64,000 nt of DNA from assembly GCA_030068075.1 (NCBI GenBank), contig CM057833.1, positions 43,233,587-43,297,586 on the forward strand, read 5' to 3'. The translations under genes and the position numbers were made by a program. Below are positions 34,195 to 44,735 of this stretch, in pieces (positions within the stretch are counted from its first letter, which is position 1; each line of letters opens with the position of its first letter). This DNA comes from Paguma larvata. Taxonomy: Eukaryota > Chordata > Mammalia > Carnivora > Viverridae. The notes under the pieces were generated by a model. It did no database searches. It worked only from the letters and a program-made list of their open reading frames with translations, and was not told the origin of the DNA.

Positions 34195-34589
34195 TGTTCC
34201 ATAAAGATTCAGGCTCATGGAATATTTTAAGTCTTAAGGTTCAGCTCAAAGCGAAAACCTCCTTCCTTATTACCATACTGCTTGGCCTGGCTAAGTAATT
34301 AATCAGGAGGCTAGAAAATTCTGCCTATCAAGAAAGCAAAGACACAAAGACGTGCCAGGTATGCGATTGATAGGAAGGTCTCTCCAGGGCTGGGCCTCTT
34401 TGCCTTCTCCTACTTTGGTGTCATCATAACAATAACAAAAAAGTAACTTCTGGCACTTTTCAAGAGTAGCAGTCGCAGTCCCCATGGTTAGGTGATTTTT
34501 GCAGGCACCTAATGAGGCATTCCTATGCCTGGTCTCCTTCATGGCCACAGCCCCTGAGGGAGGTATTGGTATTACTTAATATATACATG

Positions 34590-34591
<2 letters not shown>
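34195..34591. other. Spacer between the two duplicated segments
   Basis: ttcagctcaaagcgaaaacc at 34241 recalls L2. The rest is unassigned. Confidence 0.35.
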
Positions 34592-34625
<34 letters not shown>

Positions 34626-34702
34626 TTAAGGAATTGACTCACAGGATTGTGGTGGCCTGCAAGTATAATATATATATATACTTAATATATATTAAATATA
34701 TA
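34592..34702 (+). repeat. (GA)n array plus (TA)-rich array
   Basis: A pure ga run lies at 34593-34622. An aggaattgactcacaggatt segment of a possible old repeat follows. A ta/taa-rich stretch at 34665-34702 abuts duplication copy B. Confidence 0.85.
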
Positions 34703-34808
34703 GGGTTCGTTCCTACTGTACAGGAAGGAAAATCGAAGCTCAGAAAATGTACCTGTTGTGAAGACGGTCTGTCATTCTGTTTTGTGACTGGATATCTGTC
34801 TGCAATAT
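34703..34808 (+). repeat. Local duplication, copy B (106 bp)
   Basis: Partner of 34089-34194, about 0.6 kb away in the same orientation. Both flanks are AT-rich simple sequence. Confidence 0.93.
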
Positions 34809-34875
34809 ATATAAATTTATAAATTATTTAAAAATTATTTTCTTTATAATTTTATAAATAATATAAAAATCACCC
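34809..34875. repeat. AT-rich low-complexity tract
   Basis: Almost only A and T, with repeated ataaa and ttata words. Confidence 0.9.
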
Positions 34876-35004
34876 ATAATCTTCCCCCACGCCAAGACAA
34901 CTAGTCTTAATATTTTGGAGCATTTCCTTCCAGCGCTTTAGGATCCATCTGTCCTTTCCCATGTGACCAATCTCATGATCTAGGTCAGATAACAGTAACA
35001 ACAA

Positions 35005-35255
35005 CAAATAACAACAGCTACATTTATTAACAGCTTGCCGCATTCCAGGTCCTGTTTTACGTGCTGTAGAAGCATTCGCTAATTTAATCCAGACACGACC
35101 TCATGAGGCAGGTGCTGTTATCATGGGCATTGGACCGAAGAGGGAAGTGGGAAGTAGGAAGCAGGTAATTTGCCTGGGGTTACCCAGCGAGGAAGCGGGG
35201 AAGCCAGGGTTTGGACTCACACAGAGGGGCTCCGGCTGCAGGGTTCAGAAGGAGA
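35005..35255 (-). mobile_element. MIR SINE, near full length, antisense
   Basis: ctacatttattaacagcttg, then acctcatgaggcaggtgctg and gtttggactcacacagaggg. An (aac)n-like start precedes it at 34996-35015. Confidence 0.87.
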
Positions 35256-35324
35256 AAGGGAGAGAAGCGGGGTAGGAAGTCGGAAGCCGTTGAGCTACCA
35301 CTCCCTCTTCCTCAGCAAGGCGGG

Positions 35325-35545
35325 TATGAAAAGAACACAGGCTTTGGGGGCCACGAATCTGGCTTCAGGTCACAGCTGTGTCACCCTCTAATCGGTGAAT
35401 GTGAGCAGGCTCTGCAACTCTCATTTTCCCCATTTACAGATGAGGAAGCTCCCTCTTAGGGGTGCCATGAAGATGAGAGATGAGATGCTTGAAACACTTA
35501 GTGTGATACATCGTGCTTGCTCAAGAAACAGAAGTTATTGGAATT
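35325..35545 (+). mobile_element. MIR SINE
   Basis: acacaggctttgggggccac, then attttccccatttacagatg, and an end at gtgcttgctcaagaaacaga. Confidence 0.65.
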
Positions 35546-36754
35546 ATCCATGATCTTGCGAGTCCAAGAAATGACAAGTCCCTGCTGGCGAGTGGTGGAG
35601 ACGTTGCTGCGCAGGAATTTGAAGAAACAAATGCAGCGAGGTAAAGGATTCAGGGTCATCCACCGACACGGTGGTACCTGACGTAGAGCTCTTAGAAGGC
35701 CTGTAAAATCCTTCAGCGCAGGGATGTTCCTCTCTCATTCGTTCACTAGCTCGTTTATTGCAGCAAACATTTCTCAAGCACTTGAGTGTCCCAGGCACTG
35801 TTCTAGATGTTTAAGACTGTGTGAGTGAACAACTCTACCCTCCTAGAACTTATGTCGTCATGGGGAGAAGAAAGCAGACCAGGTACTAAACACAAAGGTG
35901 TTGGGTATATTCGAGAATGATAAGTGCTGTGAGAAAAACAGAGCAAGTAAGTGGGACTGCGAATTCTGGGGGTGGGGCCATTAGCATTGTAAAGAGAAGT
36001 TAACTTTGGACCAGAGTCTTGAAGAAGGAAGCCATGGATATGTCTTGGAAAAGCTTTTTGGCAGAGAGACAAATATGCCCAGGAGGCCAGTGTGGCTGGG
36101 GTGGAGGGAGCCAGGAGAGCAGCAGGTGGTGAGGTCAGAGTGGTGACAGGCACCTGGACTGGGGGGATGGTTGTCCACTGTTGAAGCAGAACGAGGAACC
36201 CATGGAAGCTTCTGGAGAGAGAAATAGCTTTATCCACCATATTTATTAAATGGGTCATTCCAGTTCCTCAGTTGCGGTTGGACTGTAGGATCAGGTTGGC
36301 ATCAGGGTGGCCAACTAGAAGGCTGTTGCCCTCTAAATCCAAGCTGGAAAGGCTGATTCCTCAGATCAGGTGGCAATGGAGGCAGCGATGAGTGGTCAGG
36401 GGCCGCCTATACTTTGAGGGCAAATACAGCAAGGTTTCCTGATATATTGGATGTGGAAGATGAGAGAATGAGAGAAGTCAAGGCGGCTACGAGCTACTGG
36501 CCTGTCTGACTGGAAGGTCTGCGTTGCTCTAACTGGGGTGAAGAAAAGTGGAGAAGAAGCAGGGTTTGGGAAGCAGGTCAGGAGCTCACATGTGGAGATG
36601 CTGAGGTTGAAATATCGATTAGACATCTAGAGAATGTGGAGTAGACAGATATGTGGGACGGGGGTTAGGAGAGAAGTCAGGGCTAAGGATGCATATTCAG
36701 GAGTTGCCAGCTATGGTTGGTCCATAACTCCAGAAAACTGGATGATGTGAACAA

Positions 36755-36801
36755 GTATCTCTATCTGTCTATCTGTCTGTCTGTCTGTCTATCTCATCTA
36801 T
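36755..36801 (+). repeat. (CTAT)n/(CTGT)n tetranucleotide array
   Basis: ctatctgtctatctgtctgt continuing with mixed ctgt and ctat units; probably polymorphic. Confidence 0.93.
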
Positions 36802-36840
36802 CAAGAGAAGAGGTAGGAAGAGCATTAAGAATGGAGCTCT

Positions 36841-37065
36841 GGAGGGGCACCAGGGTGGCTCAGTCAGTTAAGTGTCTGATTTCACTTCAGGTCATAAGCT
36901 CACAGTTTGTGAGTTCAAGACCCACATCAGGCTTTATGCTGACAGCTCGGAGCCTGGAGCCTGCTTCAGATTTTCTGTCTCCCTCTTTCTCTGTCCCTCC
37001 CCTGCTCATGCTCTCTCTCTCTCAAAAATAAACATTAAAAAAAGAGAGAGGGAGAAAAATTTAAA
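36841..37065 (+). mobile_element. Carnivora SINEC, young type, nested in L2
   Basis: A perfect 14-bp TSD aagaatggagctct lies at 36827-36840 and 37066-37079. The head ggaggggcaccagggtggct is slightly altered. Confidence 0.97.
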
Positions 37066-37188
37066 AAGAATGGAGCTCTGCAGCCCCCAAACGTTAGAAG
37101 GAAGGGAGGAGAGAAGGAGCCATCAATGAGATCGTGAGATACGAGGGGAATTCAGACAGTGTTAGAAGCCAAATTAAGAAAGAGCATC

Positions 37189-37384
37189 AGGGGTGCGTGG
37201 GTGGTTCAGTCTGTTAAGCGTCCAACTCCTGATTCTGACTCAGGTCACGATCTCATAATGCATGAGTTCCAGGCCTACACAGGGCTTTCTGCTGTCAGCA
37301 TGGAGCCTGCTTTGGATCCTCTGTCCCCCCCTCTGTCCCTCCTTTGCTTGCTCTCTCTCAAAAATAAATAAACATTTAAATAAA
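37189..37384 (+). mobile_element. Carnivora SINEC, older type, nested in L2
   Basis: It carries the older block cctgattctgactcaggtca and a shorter body. TSD aaagagcatc at 37179-37188 versus aaagaacatc at 37385-37394. Confidence 0.95.
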
Positions 37385-38030
37385 AAAGAACATCGAAGAG
37401 GAAGGAGTAACCAACTGGCAAACACTGCCGCTAGGTCAAGGTGACTGCTAATTGGATTTCGCAGCATGCAGGTCACTGGTGATCTTGACAAAGTCATTTC
37501 CATGGGACATGGGACGGAAACGTGACCGGAGAGGCTCCAGGTGAAACTGGAGGGAGGAAGTTGAGACGGGGAGGGTACAGAAACTCCTTTGAGGAGCTTT
37601 CCATAAAGGGAGCCGAGGAATGGGGCCGTGGCTGAAGAGGTATGATGGGTCAAGTCAGGGCTTTGCAAAGGGTGGGAGAAAGCAGGTTCGTATGCTGTTG
37701 GAAAAGACCAAAGAATGTTGATGGTACAGGAGGAAGAGGAGACAATTAGTCCCTCCATGTCCTTGGGGAGTAGGAGCGTGAGGGTCTAGGTCCCCTGGGA
37801 AAGGCTGGCCTCCATAGCACAGGACAGACATCTGCGGTGACATGTGGGTTGGCAGGGCACAGAGGCCTGGGTGAGCAAGGCCATGGGCTGAGAGGGAGGA
37901 AGAGAGAGAGGAGATGCTGCAAGTGAGGGATCAGGAGAAAGCAAAGACATGCAGAAGTCTTTAGGTTTCCCTGCACAGGAGCCAGTGTGGAAGGAATGTT
38001 AACAAGACTCGGGACATTGGGCTTGAACTG

Positions 38031-39500
38031 GATTTGGTACCGTGGCCTTCCCTGCACCCTGGCTTTGGGATCTGAGGAGCTTGAGTCTTGGCTATACTCC
38101 TTCCCAGATGTACAGCCTCAAGGATGTCACTGACCACTGCTCACTTGGGGGTTCTCATCTGGAAGGAGGGGATTAAATGACAAGTGTCCTGTGCTCAGCC
38201 AGGGCCCGACCATGGTGGCTGCAACAATGCCACCGCCATTTCCCCCGCCTCCGATGGTGACCCTGCAGTCAGAAGAATCTGGACGGGATAATGTTTCCAT
38301 TTTTGCACTTCAATAAACTAGAGATAATATAATAATAGATTTAAATTAGCCATTAAAGACCAGAGTCTACTTTTTTTTTTCTCTTAAAAATGGAAGGAAA
38401 GATTATGTCAGTTCAGATTTACGATCTTCCAAGCAAATTGCCAAGTTTTTCTATTTCCGAATCAATACACAGAAGAGTGGATGGTTACAAAAGAAAGGCC
38501 AGCAGGACCAGCCAGGCCACGGCAGGCTGGGGACGTTTGGGGAAGTTGCTTTGCTCCTCTGGGTCTGGGACCCTCTGTAGGCCACGTGGGAAACTGCAGC
38601 CCCTCCCATGGGGGGGGGGAAGGTGGGGGCCTGCAGGGAACAGGGGCCAAGCAGCAGATGCCAGCGCCTTTTGCAAAGTGTGGGGCGCTCGTGAGCACTT
38701 GGGGCGGTGGCAGTGGCCTGTGCAGCAGAGCCCCTCAAGGCCTCTGAGTGTGGCTGCAGCACATGGGAGCTCTGAGCGGCTGCCGGCTGCTGGAGGACTG
38801 TTGCAGAAGGGCTTGGGGACAGCCTCACATGCTCCTTTTGGTTGTGACCTTTGCAGCATTTCCCAGCCAAACGGACATGCCATCTATGCTTTGCTGTGAT
38901 ATGCTTATGCTAAGCACAAGGAGGTCAGGTTGCCCAGCTCTTAACAAGAAGCAGATGGATGAGAACCACAGCCTGCCCCCCCGACGCCCCACCACCCCCT
39001 TCCCCGCTCCCAGCTCCCAGGCCTCCAGGGGAAACTGTGGCAGGCAGCGTCCAGAACCATGGGTCCCCAGGCCTCCTAATTTCCGCAGGCCGACAAAACA
39101 AAATGAGGTGGATTCCCCGTGGCAGATCGGGGAGTCTGTGGAGTCTGTCCCTTGGGTTTGGACTCCGGCTCTGTCAGCTCTGAGACATGACGTCTGATCA
39201 TTCAACCTGGTTTGCCTAGGACAGTGCCTGCTCAGGCCTCTTACCCTGTGCAACGATCCTTGGCACTTCTCTTCCCTTTCCAGGGTGTCCTGTGTGGGTG
39301 ACAGATTTCAAAGTCATCCTCGACTGATGTTTCTTCGACCCTCACTATCCATATTTGAAAAACGGTATCGTTCTTTATACCTGCAGGATTATTGTTGCTA
39401 ATTATGTATGATTTAGATAATGGTGATTAATAAGACACAAAGGCTAGCAATTTAATGTTAGGATTGCTCGGATTTACGCTGCTACCTTCTCTTCTTTATT
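38031..39500. other. Unassigned sequence, GC-rich in the middle
   Basis: A G9-type run lies near 38611. Frames of 139-169 codons on both strands reflect composition. A scrap at 39313-39350 recalls L2. I see no CpG-island-like block. Confidence 0.35.
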
Positions 39501-39687
39501 ATTTTTTAATGTTTATTTATTTGTTTTGACAGACAGAGAGAGAGAGAGCATGAGCGGTGGAGGGGCAGAGAGAGGGGGAGAGAGAGAATTCCAAGCAGGC
39601 TCTGTGTTGCCAGCACAGAGACTGACGTGGGGCTCAAGCCAAAATCAAGAGTCGGACACTTAACTGACTGAGCCACCCAGGCGCCTC
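39501..39687 (-). mobile_element. Carnivora SINEC, older type, with internal deletion
   Basis: After gacgtggggctcaagccaaa the normal segment holding the B-box promoter region is missing (about 30 bases compared with the copies at 5378 or 61717). The head ends ccacccaggcgcct. Confidence 0.93.
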
Positions 39688-40374
39688 TCAGTTGATGATT
39701 TCTAAGCACCCTGGGACATATGAACCTCGGCACCCCCAAGAGAGGGGCAGAATCTGCAGCACTAATGTGGGACAGCTGCTGTGTACCAGCTCTCGGGCTG
39801 TGGGAGAAGGCAGGGCTGTTGGTGGGAGGTGTGTTCTACCCCTTCCAGCGGGGGCTGAGCTGTGCGCTGGACAGAGAAGAAAGGAGCCTCCGAATGCAGC
39901 CTTTCTTTCCTCCGGGGTGAAGCCTTATAAAAAAGTGACAGTTCCCCTCTAACATGGAGGGAGACAATAAGAGAAACCCGGGCCTCCCTGCCTTTGGTAG
40001 GAGAAGGCTTCTCCTCTGGCCCTTCCGTGTCTGGCTTCCCCTTTCTCTGCTGCCCGTCCTGGATCACACCTGGTCACACCTGTGCCTGGTCACACCCTCC
40101 AGGGTTCCCACAGCCTTCCCCATCATCATGTCACCCCCACTCCCCTCTGCTGCTCAGAAGACTCCGGTCCCTGTCTCATTCTTTCTCCAGAGGACAGCAG
40201 TTGGGCTGGAGCCGGAGAGATTGTGTTCTGGTGGAGCTCCCAGAGGCATTCGCCACCCCACGGGAGGAACTGTTGGCCACGCTCCCCAGTGAGAGACAAC
40301 GGGGCAGACGGGTATGTGCAGATGTGCGCATTTCAAGGCTCACTCCCAACGCACTCACTCGCTGAACGGGCTTG
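39688..40374. other. Unassigned sequence
   Basis: Overlapping frames of 60-127 codons on both strands, none recognised. Confidence 0.35.
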
Positions 40375-40475
40375 GCTGACACTTCAGTCTGGGCCTCAGT
40401 TTATTCGTCTGCAAGATGGAGGTAATAATACACCCTTAGGATTATGTTGGGGAGATGTGTTTTAAGTCACACACA
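40375..40475 (+). mobile_element. MIR SINE fragment
   Basis: gggcctcagtttattcgtct at 40393, then gcaagatggaggtaataata. Confidence 0.65.
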
Positions 40476-40489
40476 TTTTTTTGAGCAGT

Positions 40490-40735
40490 TTTATAAGCAG
40501 TCACCTATACATAAGGCACTGCACAAAGAACCTTACTGTGTTACGGCACTTAATTCTCACAACAAGCCCATGAGCGAGGTACCATCATTATCTCCATTTT
40601 TACAGCTGGGAAGACTGAGAGACAGCAAAGCGAAGCAAATTGTCTGAGGCCTCACAGGTAGGTAGTGACAGAGTCTCAGTCAGGGGCAGGAGGTTCTGAT
40701 CCCAAAGCCGACGCTCATGCCCACTGGCTTCGATA
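40490..40735 (-). mobile_element. MIR SINE, near full length, antisense
   Basis: cacttaattctcacaacaag, then cccatgagcgaggtaccatc and the tail block tcagtcaggggcaggaggtt. It sits head-to-head with the sense MIR just left. Confidence 0.88.
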
Positions 40736-40859
40736 AACTTAAAAAAGATCCCAAATATGACCACTACTCTGATTTAACTGAAGTAGGGGTTTTCAAGGGG
40801 CCAGACAGGTGTTAGGCGGCCAACTTCAAGCTTACTGAAATTATTTTTGTAAAGAGTTT

Positions 40860-41035
40860 TCAAATGTTTTTTTCGCTTTCATCTCTCAGCAATTCTTGGG
40901 GGCCAGGAGGTAGGTATTATCCCATTTTTCAGATAGGTCGATTAAGGTTTAGAGAGCTAGTCAACAGATGAGCCAAGACCTGAATCCGTCTTTCCTGACC
41001 CGAAACACAAGCTCTCTCTGTTTCATCACGGTATT
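40860..41035 (-). mobile_element. MIR SINE, antisense
   Basis: ggccaggaggtaggtattat, then cccatttttcagataggtcg and agacctgaatccgtctttcc. Confidence 0.78.
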
Positions 41036-41624
41036 TGTCACTGTTGAGAAGTGGATTAACTATATTATCTAGTCACACCAGTTGCTCAGTGAGTAGGTGA
41101 AGGATGCAGGAGGGAAATGTAGAAAGCTGGGGTGGGGCCACAGGCTGTCATCTAGGAGGTAGACCCAGGCAGGGTGGTGATGAGGAAGAGGGGCCAGGCA
41201 TCAGTGGTTCTGAGTGGTGTCCCAGGGCTGGAGGTGTGTTTGAAGTGTATTGAAGGTGGGCTTTGCCACCTTCCTGACCTGGGGTTCTCAGGCGTCTTTA
41301 TGTCATGGCCGTGGTATGGGCAAGGATGGGAACACTCAGTATAGGGAATGGACAAGCATGTTTCCAGGACTAGACTGAGGGTCAAAGCCCTGTTAGGTCT
41401 AGATTTCGTGACCTACTTTTATCTTAAGCGTTTATAATCTAGCCTCGTCAATGAGCACTCTCTCTTCCTCAGCCACCTTGAGTGGCCTGTGCTCCTTCTT
41501 CCCTCTGGGCCCTGGCATATGCTCTTCTTTAAGACAGAGGAGGAGCTGCCGAATGGGCAGAGGGCCGGAGAGAAGAGAGTGTGGTTTGGGGAAAATTCCC
41601 TCTGACTTTTCAGGGGCCAGGTTG
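41036..41624. other. Unassigned sequence with a possible L2 scrap
   Basis: 41450-41545 (ccttgagtggcctgtgctcc) resembles sense L2. The remainder is unrecognised. Confidence 0.35.
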
Positions 41625-41875
41625 GATAGCTATACAGTATAATGGCTAAAAGTTCTGTTACTTACTATGAACTTGGACAGACCACTTCTCTTTGCTTCAT
41701 TTCAGTCATTAACAAATAGAGATGAAAATAATAACTCAAAAAGTTGATGCGATTACCAAATGTAATGGTAATAGGTTGCTGGAGTATGAAATAAGATAAC
41801 GCATATAGAATGCTTAGCACCATGTCTTATATACCTAATTAGTATGCAATAATGGTAAGCTCTTCTATTTTTAGT
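41625..41875 (+). mobile_element. MIR SINE
   Basis: tactatgaacttggacagac, then gagatgaaaataataactca and the end agaatgcttagcaccatgtc. Confidence 0.75.
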
Positions 41876-41961
41876 CTTGTAGAAGGCCTTCCTTGGTACC
41901 CCTTTCCCCTAATCAACTCAGTAAGATTCAGGTGTTTGTGCTACGTGTTCCCTGAGCACCT

Positions 41962-42075
41962 GTCAAGATTCTGATTCATTGGGTTTGGGATGGGATTCAG
42001 ATATGCCAATCCCTTTTTTTTTTTTTTTTTTGTAGGCATTCTAGGTAATTCTAATGGGCCCCACTTAGTTTATTG
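41962..42075 (+). mobile_element. MER5-like hAT-Charlie element, split by poly(T)18
   Basis: agattctgattcattgggtt lies to the left and attctaggtaattctaatgg to the right of a T18 run at 42014-42031. Without the run the two halves are close to contiguous in the element. Confidence 0.6.
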
Positions 42076-42109
42076 TCTAAGCTGGTGTTTCTCGATGCTT
42101 CCCCATAAC

Positions 42110-42240
42110 ATTATGAGGTATTTTTTACTATCCTCTGAACTCTATGAAGACAGGAGCCAGGTCTATATTGTTCACTGTTGAATTTCCAACACCTCAGCAC
42201 AGTAGCTAGTGGCTGAGACACATGTAACCTGTGTGGCTTG
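42110..42240 (+). mobile_element. L2 LINE 3' end
   Basis: gaactctatgaagacaggag, then ttgttcactgttgaatttcc and cacagtagctagtggctgag. Confidence 0.6.
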
Positions 42241-43239
42241 TTGATGTTTGCCTCTGCAGTCTTATACGGTAGACAGAACTCAGAATATGAAACACGTCCA
42301 CCCTTCTTGATACCACCGTTACTAGTTAATTTTTTATATCAATCTGTCCTTGTTCATACCAGGTTCCTATCTCTTTACTGGACGCTGAGTCATGAGTTTG
42401 AATTCTGGAGCCAGCAAACCCTAGTTTATGCTTTTATGAATGGATATATCAATAACCGGAGCTTTGAAAATTCTATAGGTGTGTGGGATTATGAGGGTCA
42501 GGCCTTGGCTCCCCCTGAGTGGTTGGTTTCTGAAGAAACAGTGGAGAAGTCCTGATGCACACTTGCTTTTATTAAGAACCACTGAGCCGTCAAGACCTTT
42601 AGTGTGAATGAAGTGACATTTCAGGGGGAAGGTCCGAACTATTCTGCTTCTGTGACAAGATCTCGTAGCAAGCCACCTCCAGCATGGCTCCATGGGCACT
42701 TCGCAGGAGGCCCCAGGCCGGGATGGCAGGATGGAGACCGAGGGTGTACAGAGGCTGGGGGTAGCTGGAGGGGAGTTACCCACCACACAGCTGAACCTCA
42801 GCTTTCTCTAGCAGCCCCCCAAGGAAGCCACCGGTGTTTCACAGGATGTGAGCCTGTGGAAGTGCAAGCCTCCCAGCCTCCTTGTCATGGGGCCTTTCGG
42901 GTCTGGTGGCCCCTCATTCCCGCCCTACCCACTCCTGTCTGTCTGGATTCCACTTATAGCTTCACCTTCAAGTGACAGGTACGAACTGTAATCAGGCTTC
43001 CAGCCTGCGCTGGGTGAGAAGCAGAAGACCAGCTGTTACCCCTGAACTGGAACAGTGTATTTGAGTGGCGGGAAGGCCCCACAGAGGGCCCACATCTGCA
43101 TCTTCCAGGTTCTAAGAAAGTCACTAGTAACCCTAGAATGTGAGAGCCACCCTGGACCGGAGCTCTGTAAGCGGCCAAGCTCGTGGATATTGTGAGAGGC
43201 TGGCCCAGTGGTTGGTTTCTGAGTCAATCATAGGTATCA
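42241..43239. other. Unassigned sequence
   Basis: No repeat recognised with confidence in this 1 kb. Confidence 0.35.
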
Positions 43240-43370
43240 TGAAGTGAGAAACTGAGGCCGGAAGAGAGCTGGGACTTATCCGTGGCCTCGCAGCGGCTCT
43301 GTGCCTGAGCTGGGACTTTAAATTCAGGGCTCCTGATTCCCTGTCCAGGCTCTTTGCACGTCACCGTGGT
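43240..43370 (-). mobile_element. MIR SINE fragment, antisense
   Basis: gtgagaaactgaggccggaa at 43243 and gggctcctgattccctgtcc at 43326. Confidence 0.65.
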
Positions 43371-43739
43371 GCGTTTCTTTTCCTTCTTGGCATTGAATTG
43401 TCCTTATCTGTAAAACGAGTTTATTCCTGAGCCTGCCTCTCAGGGCGTGTGTGAGATCCAGCCCAGCTGCCTGAGTTGCTGCCAAGCTCCCCTCCGAGCA
43501 TCGTCGGGAAGACTGGCTCGGTGACAGAAACCAGTCCCTCCTCTTACTCTGGCCTGGGGATGACCGGAGGCCTGTCCTGTTAACTGCCTGTTCTCCTACT
43601 TTCCAAACACAATAGGAAATGGGGTTTCTGGTCTCCTGGGAATTCACAGAGCTGTGCGAGGGGGAGATGGGAGGCAGGAGAAGCGGGGAAACAGGCCAGC
43701 TTTGCGGGATGAAAGATCTGGAAAAAGAGTCAGCCTCTT
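43371..43739. other. Unassigned sequence
   Basis: A 142-codon antisense frame covers it; no domain seen. Confidence 0.35.
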
Positions 43740-43905
43740 GGCTGTGGGGCACGTGACCCTGAGCCAGGCACCCAGAGGCCCGCCACTTAAGTCTCAGTTT
43801 ACAGCTCTGTGAGATGGAGATACAAAGGGTTTTGTTGGCCAGGTTGAAAGATCAAATAAGATAATGGGTTTGTAAACGTTGCATAAAACAGAAATCGTTC
43901 TGTGG
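43740..43905 (+). mobile_element. MIR SINE
   Basis: cttaagtctcagtttacagc, then ctctgtgagatggagataca and atcaaataagataatgggtt. Confidence 0.65.
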
Positions 43906-44007
43906 GATTACTTATGAAGAATTATTACTGGCAAATAGTAGGTAATCAGGCGTTCAACAAGCATAATTTATTTTGTACCTACCATCCTCTAGGTATTTTA
44001 TTAGATT

Positions 44008-44031
44008 TTTGAAAAATATTTATTTATTTTT

Positions 44032-44062
<31 letters not shown>

Positions 44063-44222
44063 CATGAGCACGGGAGGGACAGAGACAGAAGAAGATACAG
44101 AATCTGAAGCAGGCTCCAGGCTCTGAGCCCAGAGCCCGACGCGGAGCTCTGACTCACGGACCGTGAGATCATGACCTGAACTGAAGTTGGATGCTTAACC
44201 GACTAAACAACCCAGGTGCCCC
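44008..44222 (-). mobile_element. Carnivora SINEC, young type
   Basis: Antisense with a (ga)n run at 44032-44055 and gaatctgaagcaggctccag. It has a short loss between ctctgagc and ccagagcccgacgcgg. The head ends caacccaggtgcccc. Confidence 0.96.
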
Positions 44223-44284
44223 TTTATTGCCCTTTTTGTTGCTGCTATTTCTGCTTTTTTGTTGAAGTATAGTTGACATAGACA

Positions 44285-44735
44285 TTTTGTGTTTATTTCT
44301 CACTGAACCTTAGAATAATCCAGTGACTGAAAGCAGCTAAGAGCTTTCTGTACATTAGCTTTTTAATCTTTAAAACATGATCAGTCGGGGACCCCTGGGT
44401 GGCTCAGTCGGTTAGGCGTCTGACCAGTTCGGGTCATGATCTCATGGCTTGTGAGTTCAAACCCTGTGTCAGGCTCTGTGCTGACAGCTCAGAGCCTAGA
44501 GCCTGATTCAGATTCTGTGTCTCCCTCTCTCTCTATCCCTCTCCTGCCCACGCTCTGTCTCTTCCTCTCAAAAATAAATAAACATGAAACAATTATAATA
44601 AAGAAATTAATACAATTGGTTGTATTGTACGGATGGGATAACTGAGACTCACAGAGACTAAGTGGTCTGCCCAAGGCCCCTAGGAAAGGGAATGGAAGTC
44701 CTAGTCCTCCCGATGCCAAGCTGACACCCTCTCCA
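44285..44735 (-). mobile_element. MIR SINE split by a SINE, antisense
   Basis: The left part (to 44386) contains accttagaataatccagtga. The right part (from 44590) has tacggatgggataactgaga then ctgcccaaggcccctaggaa. The SINE at 44387 lies between them. Confidence 0.65.
44387..44589 (+). mobile_element. Carnivora SINEC with a short deletion near the head
   Basis: Sense copy ggggacccctgggtggctca. The segment gtctgaccagttcgggtcat is shorter than usual. Tail caaaaataaataaacatgaa. Confidence 0.96.

Larger units (their letters stand above)
35735..38030 (-). mobile_element. Long antisense L2 LINE with two nested SINEs
   Basis: The 3' end is at tcattcgttcactagctcgt (35738) and caggcactgttctagatgtt. 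The block aggaggccagtgtggctggg follows at 36080. The coding-region relic continues after the SINEs with gtcactggtgatcttgacaa (37472) and ctccatgtccttggggagta (37752). Excluding SINEs, about 1.8 kb of L2 remains, with many stops. Confidence 0.75.

Noticed and set aside
38480..38900. Possible CpG island or promoter in GC-rich DNA
   Set aside because: The stretch is G/C-rich, but CpG dinucleotides are few, and no start-site motif is seen.
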